Source: Capnocytophaga cynodegmi DSM 19736 (lineage in GTDB: Bacteria; Bacteroidota; Bacteroidia; Flavobacteriales; Flavobacteriaceae). Taken from it: a DNA stretch of 64,000 nt. A program made the position numbers and the translations under genes. Positions within the stretch are counted from its first letter, which is position 1. The number at the start of each line of letters is the position of its first letter. Below, piece after piece: positions 24,130 through 34,800 of this stretch. The stretch covers positions 57,514 through 121,513 of the forward strand of contig NZ_KB900737.1 in NCBI RefSeq assembly GCF_000379185.1. Reading direction: 5' to 3'. The notes beneath the pieces are model-generated. The model saw only the letters and a program-made list of their open reading frames with translations, did not search any database and had not been told where the DNA came from.

Positions 24130-25797
24130 TTATTTTATGTTAATTAATATGTCATTATGGTATTTATAATTTCCTTGTGAGTCAGATTTGTAAGTGTTAG
24201 AAGCATTTTTTCTGCCAGTTCTTGAATTAAAAACATCAAGGCGATACCAACCAGAGCCGTCATATCCCGCTATTCTTGTCGCATTACCTAACAAACTTCC
24301 TCCCCATCCAAAATTCTGATGGACAAGTTCAAGCGTATTCCTTGAGGTTGTTTCATAGGAAGTGAGTGCGTCATTATAGCAACTCATTACTCTAAAAGTT
24401 GTAATAGGCTGTACCATTTCAACGTAGCCATCAATTACCCAAGCGTGGCAACTTTCATAGGTTGTGTTATATCGGATACCTAAAAACCGATGGTTGATTT
24501 TCTGTGCACATCCATCTATGTAAATGGGTCTGTTATTTGTGATTTCATTAACCACCTTTCTTCCGTCATAAGACACTTGATAGACATTTGTATATCCTAA
24601 CTTTTTAAAAGTATCTTCGGCGTTATTAGTAGATGCTCCACTGCCATCACAACCGTAGTTCATATCTAACAGATCCCCATCTCCTAATTTTGCCAATAAA
24701 TATTGTATATCTTCCTTCGCGGTAGGATTGTTGCTAACTCCGAAACTATAAATATTAGAAAACATATCTCCGCTATCTATCTTTGTCATTTCATTCCAGT
24801 GCATTGTTCGTCCTTTGAAAACAGCTGGTTTTTTATGGTACGCCATCAGTTGCCCTACAGCGGTAGCTACACAACCAACTGGAGCTTGCTCATTTATACC
24901 ACATTTTAAAGAAACCATATTGTCGTATTCTCCACCTTGTCCCCAAAGAGTTTTTAGCAAGGGAGAAACTTTCTTTACAATTCTCCACTCTCCATATTTG
25001 TTATATCCATTTTCTAATTCCCTCCTATAATCATTCATCTGCGGATGCCAGCTTGTAAAAGCTATATCAACCCCATAAACAGAACAAAACCATTCTCTGT
25101 ATTCTTCGTGAGAATTGAAATTCATTCCTTCCGAAGAGGATTTTGTTTTTATGCGTTTGCCGTTTTTGTCGAAATACCCTTGTTCAACAAGTTTCTCTTG
25201 TTTTTCCTTTGGAAGTTGTTTAAAGATAAGTTCTTCGGCTTGGGCTTTTAAGTTTTCTTTATTTTTCTCAAAAATTTCACGTTCTTGGTTTATGTAGTCT
25301 TCAATGTATTCAAAAAGAATTGCCTGACCAGGATTTTTTGGTGCATTGCCCAACGTGCCGTGTGAGTTGTAGACAAGCACACCTGGAACGCGTCTGTCGG
25401 CAGAAGTAACCACATAACCTTGATTGTTAGTAAAATTAATCACGTACACATCAGCTTGTTCTTGCTCACTTGATTTAGTAGGCACATAAGGCTTACGTGA
25501 GTCTGCTGTAACCACTTCTGTTGATGCAATTTGCAAAGGTGATTTGGTGACAATACCTTCTACTTCACGCATTTGGGTGGCGGTAAACAAGGCGGTTTCT
25601 TGTGCTTCTTTTGCCGAAATGTGTGTCTGTCCTGTCAGGGCAACTAGTGCCAACGCATCTGAGTTTACAGTTTCACTTGTTTCGGTAGGTAGTACCGTAG
25701 TGGTAGTTTCATTTGTAAAAGATGTGATACTTTCTTCTTGTTGACAAGAAACGAAAATCCCTGTTGCTAAAACGAAAGATAGAATTTTTCTTTTCAT
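24130..25797 (-). CDS. C10 family cysteine protease (streptopain/interpain-like) lipoprotein
   Basis: 555 residues. Lipoprotein signal with Cys18 (FVSC), a Spi-type propeptide from about 50 to 220 (YVINFTNNQGYVVTSADRRVPGVL), then the catalytic domain. The nucleophile is Cys309 in APVGCVATAVGQ and the base is His451 in SCHAWVIDGY; GQGGEYDN and QNFGWGG follow the family pattern. It should be made as a zymogen, anchored in the outer membrane or released, and degrade host proteins as SpeB and interpain A do. It is the first gene of a minus-strand cluster with two small lipoproteins and a C11 protease. Confidence 0.92.
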   Translation of the reverse strand: MKRKILSFVLATGIFVSCQQEESITSFTNETTTTVLPTETSETVNSDALALVALTGQTHISAKEAQETALFTATQMREVEGIVTKSPLQIASTEVVTADSRKPYVPTKSSEQEQADVYVINFTNNQGYVVTSADRRVPGVLVYNSHGTLGNAPKNPGQAILFEYIEDYINQEREIFEKNKENLKAQAEELIFKQLPKEKQEKLVEQGYFDKNGKRIKTKSSSEGMNFNSHEEYREWFCSVYGVDIAFTSWHPQMNDYRRELENGYNKYGEWRIVKKVSPLLKTLWGQGGEYDNMVSLKCGINEQAPVGCVATAVGQLMAYHKKPAVFKGRTMHWNEMTKIDSGDMFSNIYSFGVSNNPTAKEDIQYLLAKLGDGDLLDMNYGCDGSGASTNNAEDTFKKLGYTNVYQVSYDGRKVVNEITNNRPIYIDGCAQKINHRFLGIRYNTTYESCHAWVIDGYVEMVQPITTFRVMSCYNDALTSYETTSRNTLELVHQNFGWGGSLLGNATRIAGYDGSGWYRLDVFNSRTGRKNASNTYKSDSQGNYKYHNDILINIK

Positions 25798-26168
25798 AAA
25801 TTTGGGGTTTTAATTAATATTCACGAATTTCTTGTAAAAGATTAGATTACAAGTCTATATCTAAAAATAATCAAAAACAAATAAAATATAAATTTTAACA
25901 TTTCGGAAAAGTTGCTTTCCTTTTCTAATTGGTTAATGAGGTGGTTTTGTTTTTTTAGGTAAGTGGTTAATGAGGTTTTCTGCGTTTGGTATAGAAATCT
26001 TGAAAAAAATGATTCTAAGAATGGCTTGAAAAACATTTATAATCAGTGTGTTATAAAAAAAAGTAATTTAGATTTAAAAAAATATTCTAAAAATTTTCTT
26101 AATTCCATTTGAAAATGTAAATTTGCCGAATTAAGAAAAATATTGTATCGCATTTTTATAAAACTATA
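25798..26168. other. Divergent intergenic region between the C10 protease and ATP synthase genes
   Basis: Contains the atpB promoter (listed). The 13-base sequence TGGTTAATGAGGT occurs twice, at 25930-25942 and 25964-25976, 34 bases apart. A short hairpin GGAAA...TTTCC is at 25907-25922. No gene is recognised. The direct repeat is upstream of the C10 protease on the minus strand and could be a regulator site. Confidence 0.45.
26118..26125 (+). promoter_or_regulatory. -7 element of the ATP synthase operon
   Basis: TAAATTTG matches TAnnTTTG. Transcription would begin near 26132, 37 bases before atpB. The -33 position holds a T-rich stretch without a clear TTG. Confidence 0.5.
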
Positions 26169-27239
26169 ATGATAACTAGGAACATAATTCAACATTTCAT
26201 TTTATCTTTATTACTTTTTTTACCTTTTCAAGTTTTTTCTGCCGAAACAAAGGAAGGAGAAACTTTTGACCCTGTGGGAATGATTATGCACCATATTGGC
26301 GATTCGCACGAATTTCACATTTATGGAGAAGGAGAATCCTCTGTTTCATTGCCACTTCCAGTGATTCTCTGGACGGAAAATGGTTTGGTGACTTTTATGT
26401 CAAGTGAATTTCATCACGACAATGAAGGTAAAGTGGTGGTAGAACGTAACGGAATGAAGTTTGCTCGTTTTCACGAGGAGATTTTTTATACAAATGCTGA
26501 CGGAACGCTTAATTTTGATGGAACAGGTCACGTAACTAATAGTCGTCCGTGGAATTTTTCAATTACGAAAAACGTACTTTCGCTAATTATTGTTTCGTTG
26601 TTGTTGTTGGCAGTTTTTGTTCCTATGGCAAGGTCTTACAGAAAAAATCAAAGAGCTCCGAAAGGAATTACTGCTTTTCTGGAACCTATAGTTCTTTTTG
26701 TGCGTGACGATATTGCCATCCCACAGATAGGAGAGAAGAATTATGCTAGGTATATGCCATATTTGCTTACTATTTTCTTCCTTATTTGGTTTGGAAATCT
26801 TTTCGGATTAATTCCATTTTTCCCATTCGCTGGAACATTGACAAATGATATCTTGTTTACTGGCTTTTTAGCTGTTGTGACATTTTTAGTGACATTGTTC
26901 AGTAGCAATAAGAATTACTGGAAACATATTTTTGCTACGCCAGGTGTTCCATTTTGGTTACTACCTATAATGATTCCTGTTGAAATTTTGGGAATGTTTA
27001 CAAAGCCATTCGCCTTAATGGTGCGTTTGTTTGCTAATATCACGGCAGGACACATCATTATCTTGAGTTTAGTATCTTTGATTTTTATATTCAAGACACT
27101 CGCGGTGTCACCTGTATCTGTTGCGTTTGCGTTATTTATTAATGTTTTAGAGTTATTGGTAGCGGTTTTACAGGCTTATGTGTTCACTTTGTTGTCAGCT
27201 TTATTTATAGGTCAGGCAGTTGAGGAAGAACATCACTAA
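26169..27239 (+). CDS. atpB: F0F1 ATP synthase subunit a
   Basis: 356 residues, longer than E. coli subunit a because of an N-terminal signal-like helix and a periplasmic domain of about 110 residues rich in His (FHHDNEGKV), as usual in Bacteroidota. Five to six membrane helices follow, with the conserved Arg in KPFALMVRLFANITAGH, essential for proton transfer to the c ring. First gene of the operon atpB-E-F-H-A-(lipoprotein)-G; beta and epsilon are encoded elsewhere. Confidence 0.95.
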   Translation: MITRNIIQHFILSLLLFLPFQVFSAETKEGETFDPVGMIMHHIGDSHEFHIYGEGESSVSLPLPVILWTENGLVTFMSSEFHHDNEGKVVVERNGMKFARFHEEIFYTNADGTLNFDGTGHVTNSRPWNFSITKNVLSLIIVSLLLLAVFVPMARSYRKNQRAPKGITAFLEPIVLFVRDDIAIPQIGEKNYARYMPYLLTIFFLIWFGNLFGLIPFFPFAGTLTNDILFTGFLAVVTFLVTLFSSNKNYWKHIFATPGVPFWLLPIMIPVEILGMFTKPFALMVRLFANITAGHIIILSLVSLIFIFKTLAVSPVSVAFALFINVLELLVAVLQAYVFTLLSALFIGQAVEEEHH

Positions 27240-27293
27240 TTTTCGGAAAATAATTTTATATTATATTTTTTATTAACACTTAATTTTTTTATT

Positions 27294-27500
27294 ATGACTT
27301 TAGCTTTAGGAGGAATTGGGGCTGCTATTGCAGCTTTGGCAGCAGGTTTTGGTATTGGTAAAATTGGAGCAGCTGCTATGGAAGGTATTGCTCGTCAGCC
27401 AGAAGCAGCTTCAAAAATTCAAACAGCTATGATTATTGCTGCCGCTCTTATCGAGGGTGTTGCCCTTTTTGCTGTGGTAGTTGCATTAATCGCAAAGTAG
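27294..27500 (+). CDS. atpE: F0F1 ATP synthase subunit c
   Basis: 68 residues, two membrane helices forming the c ring. N-terminal Gly/Ala-rich helix, polar loop ARQPEA, and the ion-binding Glu in ALIEGVALF. No Ser or Thr follows this Glu and the Na+-type pattern is not seen, so it is likely proton-coupled. Extended gaps of 54 and 90 bases flank it; the downstream gap holds a small inverted repeat (CTTGCAACG/GGTTGCAAG near 27519-27540) that may protect or stabilise the c-subunit message. Confidence 0.95.
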   Translation: MTLALGGIGAAIAALAAGFGIGKIGAAAMEGIARQPEAASKIQTAMIIAAALIEGVALFAVVVALIAK

Positions 27501-27590
27501 TTAAAATTGAAAATCATCTTGCAACGGTTGGTTGCAAGGTGATTTTTATGTAAAAAAGAAATCTAATTACTAAATAAATATATTTTTATA

Positions 27591-28082
27591 ATGAACTTTA
27601 CACATCCTGAAAGTCTTTTGTTTTGGGCAACTTTGATTTTTATCATTTTGCTCTTCTTGTTGTCAAAATTTGCTTGGAAACCAATTCTTTCTGCAGTGAA
27701 GCAACGTGAGGATTCTATTAATAATGCATTAGATGCTGCAGAAGAGGCACGAAAACAAATGGCTAACTTGAAAGCTGATAACGAACGCTTATTGGCTGAG
27801 GCACGTGCCGAAAGAGATGCAATGCTTAAAGAAGCAAAGGAATTGAAAGATAAAATTGTCTCTGAGGCAAAAGACGAAGCTCATAGAGAGGGACAAAAAT
27901 TAATCGAACAGGCTAAGCAAACTATTGAAGCTGAGAAGAAAGTAGCTGTAGCTCAACTGAAGAGCCAAGTGGCCTCTCTATCTATTGAAATTGCTGAAAA
28001 AGTAATGAAAGCTGAGCTTTCTGACGAGAAAAAGCAAACAGCCCTGATTGATGAGTATTTAAAAGGAGCTACTTTAAATTAA
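27591..28082 (+). CDS. atpF: F0F1 ATP synthase subunit b
   Basis: 163 residues: N-terminal membrane helix (LLFWATLIFIILLFLLSKF) followed by a long right-handed coiled coil rich in Ala, Lys and Glu, the peripheral stalk. It connects the a subunit with delta and F1. Full length, 6 bases before atpH. Confidence 0.95.
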   Translation: MNFTHPESLLFWATLIFIILLFLLSKFAWKPILSAVKQREDSINNALDAAEEARKQMANLKADNERLLAEARAERDAMLKEAKELKDKIVSEAKDEAHREGQKLIEQAKQTIEAEKKVAVAQLKSQVASLSIEIAEKVMKAELSDEKKQTALIDEYLKGATLN

Positions 28083-28088
28083 TGGGTT

Positions 28089-28637
28089 ATGTACGGATTT
28101 AGAGCAGCTAACAGGTATGCGAAAGCACTTCTGGAATATGCCTTACAGCAGAATTCTGTTGAGAGGGTTTTTCAGGATATGGAGTTGATTCACAGTACGA
28201 TAAGTTCAAATAAGGAGTTAGGTAACCTTTTGGATTCGCCTATTGTGAAGACTATTGTAAAGAAAAACGTTTTGGAGAAAGTTTTTGTAGATATTTCTCC
28301 TGAAGTACACAGATTGTTCAAGTTGTTGATAGAGAATAGACGTTTGCCTATTTTGAATCAAATTGCTCAAAAGTTTGTAGTTCAGTATAATGAGTATAAG
28401 AATAATCAAACAGCAATTGTAACAACAGCAATTCCTCTTACTGATAATATGAGAGTAGAGGTGCTTCGTAAAATTGAGAGTCTGACGCAAAACGCAAATA
28501 TCACTATCGAAAACAAGGTAGATGAAAGTATTATTGGAGGATTTATTCTTCGTATTGGGGACATTCAATACAATGCAAGTGTCGCTTACAAATTAAACAA
28601 ACTAAAACAAGATTTTCAAGAGAAATTATTTGTTTAG
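28089..28637 (+). CDS. atpH: F0F1 ATP synthase subunit delta
   Basis: 182 residues, OSCP/delta family: helical N-terminal domain (RYAKALLEYALQ) and the C-terminal IGGFILRIGD signature. It attaches the peripheral stalk to the top of F1. Cytoplasmic side of the inner membrane. Confidence 0.93.
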   Translation: MYGFRAANRYAKALLEYALQQNSVERVFQDMELIHSTISSNKELGNLLDSPIVKTIVKKNVLEKVFVDISPEVHRLFKLLIENRRLPILNQIAQKFVVQYNEYKNNQTAIVTTAIPLTDNMRVEVLRKIESLTQNANITIENKVDESIIGGFILRIGDIQYNASVAYKLNKLKQDFQEKLFV

Positions 28638-28700
28638 TTTTATTCTGTGATTGTATCACTAAAAATGATTTTTTACTATTAAAAGATATAACTTTAAGAA

Positions 28701-30281
28701 ATGGCAGAAATTAAAGCCGCTGAAATTTCAGCAATTTTAAAAGAACAATTAGCTAATTTTGATGCAACTGCTTCTTTGGAAGAGGTAGGTACGGTGTTGC
28801 AAGTAGGAGATGGTATTGCCAGAATCTTCGGATTGTCAAATGCACAATATGGAGAGTTGGTAAAGTTTGATAACGGACTGAAAGGAATTGTATTAAACCT
28901 TGAGGAGGACAACGTTGGTATTACTTTATTAGGTCCTTCAACAGATATTAAAGAAGGCGATACAGTGAAAAGAACTGGGCTTATCGCTTCTATTAAGGTA
29001 GGTGATGGCATTGTAGGTCGTGTAGTGGACACGCTTGGAAATCCAATAGATGGAAAAGGACCAATCACAGGGCAATTGTACGAAATGCCTTTGGAGCGTA
29101 AAGCACCTGGGGTTATCTTCCGTCAGCCAGTAAATGAGCCATTGCAAACAGGTATCAAATCGGTGGATGCGATGATTCCTATCGGAAGAGGACAGCGTGA
29201 GTTGGTTATTGGTGACCGCCAAACAGGGAAAACTACGGTTTGTATCGATACCATTTTGAATCAAAAAGAATTTTACGATGCAGGAAAACCTGTATATTGT
29301 ATATATGTAGCTATCGGACAAAAAGCTTCGACAGTGGCTGCTATTACCAAAACATTGGAAGATCACGGAGCGTTGGCTTATACCACGATTGTAGCTGCAA
29401 ATGCTTCTGACCCAGCACCAATGCAGGTGTATGCACCCTTTGCAGGAGCAGCTATTGGGGAGTATTTCCGTGACACAGGTCGTCCAGCATTGATTATTTA
29501 TGATGATTTGTCAAAACAAGCGGTAGCATACCGTGAGGTGTCATTGTTGCTTAGAAGACCACCAGGACGTGAGGCTTACCCCGGGGACGTTTTCTATTTG
29601 CATTCTCGTTTGTTGGAAAGAGCTGCTAAGGTAATTGCTGACGACAAAATTGCACAAGGAATGAACGACTTGCCAGAGAGTATTAAACATTTGGTAAAAG
29701 GAGGAGGGTCGCTTACTGCTTTGCCAATCATTGAAACTCAGGCAGGTGACGTTTCGGCATATATTCCAACGAACGTAATTTCAATTACTGACGGACAGAT
29801 TTTCTTGGAGTCTGATTTGTTTAACTCTGGGGTACGTCCAGCGATTAACGTAGGTATTTCGGTATCGCGTGTGGGAGGTTCGGCTCAGATTAAATCAATG
29901 AAAAAAGTTGCGGGAACACTGAAACTTGACCAAGCCCAATACCGTGAGTTAGAAGCATTTGCTAAGTTCGGTTCGGATTTGGACGCAGCTACAATGAACG
30001 TTATCGAAAAAGGTAAACGTAACGTAGAAATTCTAAAACAATCCCAGAACGACCCATACACGGTTGAAAATCAAATTGCGATTATCTATGTAGGTTCTAA
30101 AAACTTGTTGCGTCAAGTGCCTGTAAATAAAGTGAAAGAATTTGAAAAAGAATATCTGGATTTCTTGAACTTGCAACATCGTGATGTTCTAGATGAATTG
30201 AAAGCGGGTCAATTCAATGACAAAATCACCGAAACTTTGGAGAAAGTAGCGAAGGAGCTTACTGAGAAATACGTGAAATAA
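28701..30281 (+). CDS. atpA: F0F1 ATP synthase subunit alpha
   Basis: 526 residues, full length. Beta-barrel crown, nucleotide-binding domain with Walker [10 protein letters not shown] near residue 170, and the alpha-subunit signature [17 protein letters not shown]. Non-catalytic nucleotide site; assembles with beta. Followed by an unusual 532-base interval containing a lipoprotein gene before atpG. Confidence 0.97.
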   Translation: MAEIKAAEISAILKEQLANFDATASLEEVGTVLQVGDGIARIFGLSNAQYGELVKFDNGLKGIVLNLEEDNVGITLLGPSTDIKEGDTVKRTGLIASIKVGDGIVGRVVDTLGNPIDGKGPITGQLYEMPLERKAPGVIFRQPVNEPLQTGIKSVDAMIPIGRGQRELVIGDRQTGKTTVCIDTILNQKEFYDAGKPVYCIYVAIGQKASTVAAITKTLEDHGALAYTTIVAANASDPAPMQVYAPFAGAAIGEYFRDTGRPALIIYDDLSKQAVAYREVSLLLRRPPGREAYPGDVFYLHSRLLERAAKVIADDKIAQGMNDLPESIKHLVKGGGSLTALPIIETQAGDVSAYIPTNVISITDGQIFLESDLFNSGVRPAINVGISVSRVGGSAQIKSMKKVAGTLKLDQAQYRELEAFAKFGSDLDAATMNVIEKGKRNVEILKQSQNDPYTVENQIAIIYVGSKNLLRQVPVNKVKEFEKEYLDFLNLQHRDVLDELKAGQFNDKITETLEKVAKELTEKYVK

Positions 30282-30302
30282 TCCTAAATTAAGATTCAAT
30301 TC

Positions 30303-30330
30303 TTTGTCAAAAGTGTAAAATTTTGACAAA
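30303..30330. repeat. 10-bp inverted repeat after atpA
   Basis: TTTGTCAAAA (30303-30312) and TTTTGACAAA (30321-30330) are perfect inverted copies with an 8-base loop. An A run, not a T run, follows on the plus strand, so it is not a classical terminator of atpA. It may be an RNA-processing or stability hairpin at the boundary with the inserted lipoprotein gene. Confidence 0.5.
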
Positions 30331-30369
30331 AAATTGAGAAGTTCTTTTGTGTAATCTAAATTTTAAGTT

Positions 30370-30774
30370 ATGAAAAGTTTTTTCTGTTTTTTCGGATTTG
30401 GAGTATTATTTTTATTGGCTTGTGTGGGAAATAAAGATATTACACAGGAACAAGAGGAACAAATTATTAATAACTTGTTTCTTGAAATTACACGGATAGT
30501 TTCAAATGAAAGTTGTGAAGATGGTTCTCAATGGGATTTTGCTCCTATAGGAAGCAAGGCTTGTGGAGGTCCAATGGGATATATAGCATATCCTAAAAAC
30601 ATTGATGTAGAGGCGTTTTTAAAGAAAGTAGCGAAATACACACAAAAACAAAGAGAATTTAATCAAAAATGGGGAATAGGAAGCGATTGCTCTATTCCTG
30701 CACGACCTAAATCGGTAGATTGTGAAGGAGGAAAACCTATTTTTCGGTATGATGTTACTTCTGTTAAACATTGA
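30370..30774 (+). CDS. Small conserved lipoprotein inside the ATP synthase operon
   Basis: 134 residues. Lipoprotein signal with the lipobox LLAC (Cys18). The mature domain carries the pattern SNESCEDGSQWDFAPIGSKACGG, split as CEDGSQWDFAPIGSKACGG and KWGIGSDCS...PKSVDCEGGKP, with four Cys that could form two disulphides. Small lipoproteins of this pattern occur in many Bacteroidota; the function is unknown. It lies between atpA and atpG on the same strand, 88 bases after one and 39 before the other, so it is probably co-transcribed with the ATP synthase. Confidence 0.7.
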   Translation: MKSFFCFFGFGVLFLLACVGNKDITQEQEEQIINNLFLEITRIVSNESCEDGSQWDFAPIGSKACGGPMGYIAYPKNIDVEAFLKKVAKYTQKQREFNQKWGIGSDCSIPARPKSVDCEGGKPIFRYDVTSVKH

Positions 30775-30813
30775 AATAGAAAATAAATTACAGCATTTTC
30801 AGAGAATAGAAAA

Positions 30814-31671
30814 ATGGCAAATTTAAAAGAAATACGAAGCAGGATTTCATCGGTAAGTTCCACGATGCAGATTACGGGAGCGATGAAAATGGTATCGGCA
30901 GCAAAACTCAAAAAAGCCCAAGATGCTATTTTGGCGATGAAACCCTATGCTTATAAACTAAAACAATTGTTGGAGCAATTGAGTTCCGCTTTAGGAAGTG
31001 ATAATGTGTACAATGAACGTCCTGAGGGGGTTGCCAATGTTTTAATTGTTCCAATTACTTCAAATAGAGGTTTGTGTGGAGCTTTTAATTCCAATATTTC
31101 AAAAAAAGCATTAGAGCTTGAAGCTCAGAAATATAAAAATTTGAATGTCAAGTTTTATACCATAGGTAAAAAGGGAAATGATGTTTTAAAGAAAACGGAT
31201 AAAGTTTTCAGACACGAAACACATATCTTTGATAATCTGAATTTTGCAGGAGCTTCCGAGTTAGCTTCAGAACTGATGGAGCTATACACCAGTGGTCAGT
31301 TTGATAAAATTGTACTGGTTTACAATAGTTTCAAAAATGCAGCAACTCAAATTGTAATGGAAGAAACTTTCTTACCAATTCAAACTGTCACAGAAAAACA
31401 GGAGAACACAACAATTGATTACATTTACGAGCCTTCAAAAGAAGAAATTGTAAAAGAGTTAATTCCAAAGTCGTTGAAAGTACAGATTTTCAAAGCTTTA
31501 CGTGATTCGGTAGCCTCAGAACACGGAGCTCGGATGACGGCGATGCATAAGGCAACAGACAACGCTAACGAGCTTAAAAATCAGCTTAAGTTGACTTATA
31601 ATAAGGCTCGGCAGGCAGCCATCACAGGTGAAATTTTGGAAATTGTAGGTGGTGCTGAAGCCTTGAACTAA
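30814..31671 (+). CDS. atpG: F0F1 ATP synthase subunit gamma
   Basis: 285 residues. N-terminal helix with the family pattern IRSRISSVSSTMQITGAMKMVSAAKLKKAQ (read as ITGAMKMVSAAKLKKAQ) and C-terminal helix SEHGARMTAMHKATDNA; together they form the central rotor shaft. Last gene of the operon, closed by a terminator. Confidence 0.96.
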   Translation: MANLKEIRSRISSVSSTMQITGAMKMVSAAKLKKAQDAILAMKPYAYKLKQLLEQLSSALGSDNVYNERPEGVANVLIVPITSNRGLCGAFNSNISKKALELEAQKYKNLNVKFYTIGKKGNDVLKKTDKVFRHETHIFDNLNFAGASELASELMELYTSGQFDKIVLVYNSFKNAATQIVMEETFLPIQTVTEKQENTTIDYIYEPSKEEIVKELIPKSLKVQIFKALRDSVASEHGARMTAMHKATDNANELKNQLKLTYNKARQAAITGEILEIVGGAEALN

Positions 31672-31700
31672 AGTGTATTCTATTTGAAATTTATAGTAAG

Positions 31701-31734
31701 AAAGGGGAGTATTTTAAAAAATATTCCCTTTTTG
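31701..31734 (+). terminator. Terminator of the ATP synthase operon
   Basis: AAAGGGGAGTATTTT pairs with AAATATTCCCTTTTT across a very short loop and ends in T residues. One G-T pair is present. Confidence 0.75.
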
Positions 31735-31840
31735 TATAAAATCTTATAACGATTACTAAAAATCTTGCCATTTGTAAAATGGTAATTACTGAACATTGTT
31801 ATAGCATTCAATTTCTCTTTCCTTTTTCACTTTTTTTATA

Positions 31841-31848
31841 TAAATTTG
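31841..31848 (+). promoter_or_regulatory. -7 element of purL
   Basis: TAAATTTG lies 21 bases before the ATG at 31870. It shows that the TTG at 31846, which would lengthen the purL frame, is promoter and not start codon. The -33 region is T-rich without a clear TTG. Confidence 0.5.
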
Positions 31849-31869
31849 TCGTTTAAATCCATAAATCAA

Positions 31870-34800
31870 ATGATACATTTCTTTAAAAATCCGAAGCAGA
31901 ATTTATATGCGGTGCAAACTACCGAAAACTTATCTGAGCAAAACATTTCTAAACTAAATTGGCTTTTTGGTGGAGCTCAGAAAATTGAGCAGGAAGTTCT
32001 TAAAGGATTTTTTGTAGGACCCCGTGCAGCAATGATTACCCCTTGGAGTACAAACGCTGTCGAAATTACCCAAAATATGGATATCCAAGGAATTATTCGT
32101 ATAGAAGAATTTAGCGAAGTATTGGAGGATTTTACTGATTTTGACCCAATGTTATTTCAGAAATACAATGGGCTGTATCAAGATATTTTTACCATAAATA
32201 TTACACCCGAACCTGTTTTAGAAATTGATGATATTGAGGAATATAATCAAAAAGAAGGCTTATCATTAAGCGTCGAGGAAGTAGAATATCTTAACAATTT
32301 ATCAAAGAAATTAGGTAGAAAACTTACTGATTCTGAAGCTTTTGGATTTTCTCAAATTAATTCGGAACATTGTCGTCATAAGATTTTTAACGGAACTTTT
32401 ATCATTGATGGAGAAGAAAAACCAAGTTCTCTTTTCAAGCTAATTAAGAAAACTTCTGAAACAAATCCCAACGAAATTGTTTCCGCTTACAAAGATAATG
32501 TTGCTTTCATTCAAGGTCCTGTGGTAGAGCAATTTGCTCCCAAAACTGCTGATAAACCTGACTTTTTTGAAACTAAAAAATTTGAGTCTGTTATTTCGCT
32601 CAAAGCAGAAACACATAATTTTCCAACAACTGTCGAACCATTTAATGGAGCTGCGACAGGTTCTGGTGGGGAAATTCGCGACCGCTTGGCAGGAGGACAA
32701 GGCTCATTGCCACTTGCAGGGACGGCAGTGTATATGACTTCGTATTCTCGATTGGAAGAAAATCGCCCGTGGGAAAAGGCGATGGATGAACGCAAATGGT
32801 TGTATCAAACTCCGATGGATATTCTTATCAAAGCTTCGAACGGAGCTTCTGATTTTGGAAATAAATTCGGACAGCCACTCATCGCAGGTTCGCTCTTAAC
32901 CTTTGAACACGAGGAAGATGCAAAGAAGTTGGGATTCGATAAGGTAATTATGTTAGCTGGTGGTGTAGGATATGGAAAGAAATCACAAGCTATAAAACAT
33001 CAGCCAAAAGAAGGAGATAAAATCGTAATTTTGGGTGGAGAAAATTATCGCATTGGTATGGGAGGGGCTGCTGTTTCAAGTGCTGATACAGGAGCGTTTG
33101 GTTCTGGAATTGAACTGAATGCAATTCAGCGTTCCAATCCTGAAATGCAAAAACGAGCAGCCAACGCCATCCGAGCAATGGTAGAGGCTGATGAAAATCC
33201 GATAGTTTCCATTCACGACCACGGGGCAGGTGGACATCTGAATTGCCTTTCTGAGCTTATTGAAGAAACAGGCGGGAAAATTGATTTGGACAAACTTCCT
33301 GTAGGTGACCCAACGCTTTCTGATAAGGAAATCATCGGAAATGAATCTCAGGAACGTATGGGATTGGTTATTGGAAACAAACATATTGAAAAATTAAAAA
33401 CCATAGCTGAACGTGAACGAAGCCCAATGTATGAGGTAGGAGAGGTAACTTCTGATAAGCGTTTTTCAATAACTTCTAAAAAGAAAAACACGAAACCTTT
33501 GGATTTCCATCTGTCGGATATGTTTGGTAGTTCTCCAAAAACCATAATGGAGGACACTTCTGTCAAAACAGAATATGAAGATTTAGTGTACTATCAAAGT
33601 AATATAAAGTCATATTTAGAACAAGTTTTACAACTTGAAGCTGTTGCTTGTAAAGATTGGCTTACTAATAAAGTTGACCGATGCGTGGGTGGGCGTGTAG
33701 CGAAGCAACAATGTGTAGGGGCTTTACAGTTACCACTTAATAATGTGGGAGTTATGGCTCTTGATTATCAAGGCAAAGAGGGAATTGCGACAACCATAGG
33801 GCATTCGCCTCTTACAGCATTGATTGACCCTGTGGCAGGAAGCCGAAATGCAGTTGCAGAAGCTCTGTCTAATATTGTGTGGGCTCCGCTTAAAAATGGA
33901 ATTAAAGGAGTCTCGCTTTCAGCTAATTGGATGTGGGCTTGTAAAAATAAGGGAGAAGATGCTCGTCTGTACGAAGCTGTAAAGGGCTGTTCGGATTTTG
34001 CTATTGAATTGGGAATCAATATTCCAACAGGAAAAGATTCACTCTCAATGAAGCAAAAATATTCTAATGGAGACGTGATTGCTCCTGGTACGGTAATCAT
34101 TTCATCTGTTGCGAATTGCACGGATATTACCAAAGTAGTAGAGCCTGTTTTAAAGCGAAATGGTGGAGCGATTTATTATATCAATCTCTCACAAGATAAA
34201 TTCAAATTAGGAGGTTCTTCATTTGCTCAAATTTTAAATAAAATTGGAAAAGAAACTCCTACTATTAAGGATGCTGAATATTTCAAAAAGGCGTTCAGTG
34301 CTATTCAATATCTTGTAAATCAAGGTGAAATACAAGCAGGACACGATATAGGAAGCGGTGGTCTCATCACTACTCTGTTAGAAATGTGTTTTGCAGAAAA
34401 TGATTTGGGAGCTGATTTTGATTTTTCAGTTTTTAAAGAAGAAGACACAGCAAAATTATTATTTAATGAAAATATTGGTCTTGTTTTTCAGGCAAATACA
34501 GAAGCAGAAAATTATCTGAAATCAGAAGGGATTGAAGTTTTCAAAATTGGAACAGTAACAAATTCTGATATTCTGAATGTTACAAATTTTGATACAGAAT
34601 TATCGTTTAATATTTCAGAATTCCGTGATATTTGGTTTTTAACATCTTATTTGTTAGATAAAAAACAAACTAAAAACGATAAAGCAACAGAAAGATATCA
34701 AAATTACTCGGAGCAACCGCTAAATTTTGTATTTCCGAAGCATTTTACAGGAGAAAAACCTAAGTTTTCGAGTGGGAAACGACCAAAAGCGGCTGTAATC

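Noticed and set aside
30303..30330. Terminator after atpA
   Set aside because: The hairpin is perfect but no T run follows; atpG lies downstream on the same strand, so full termination would be harmful.
31846..31869. TTG start upstream of purL
   Set aside because: Overlaps the promoter -7 element; the ATG at 31870 gives a normal-length PurL.
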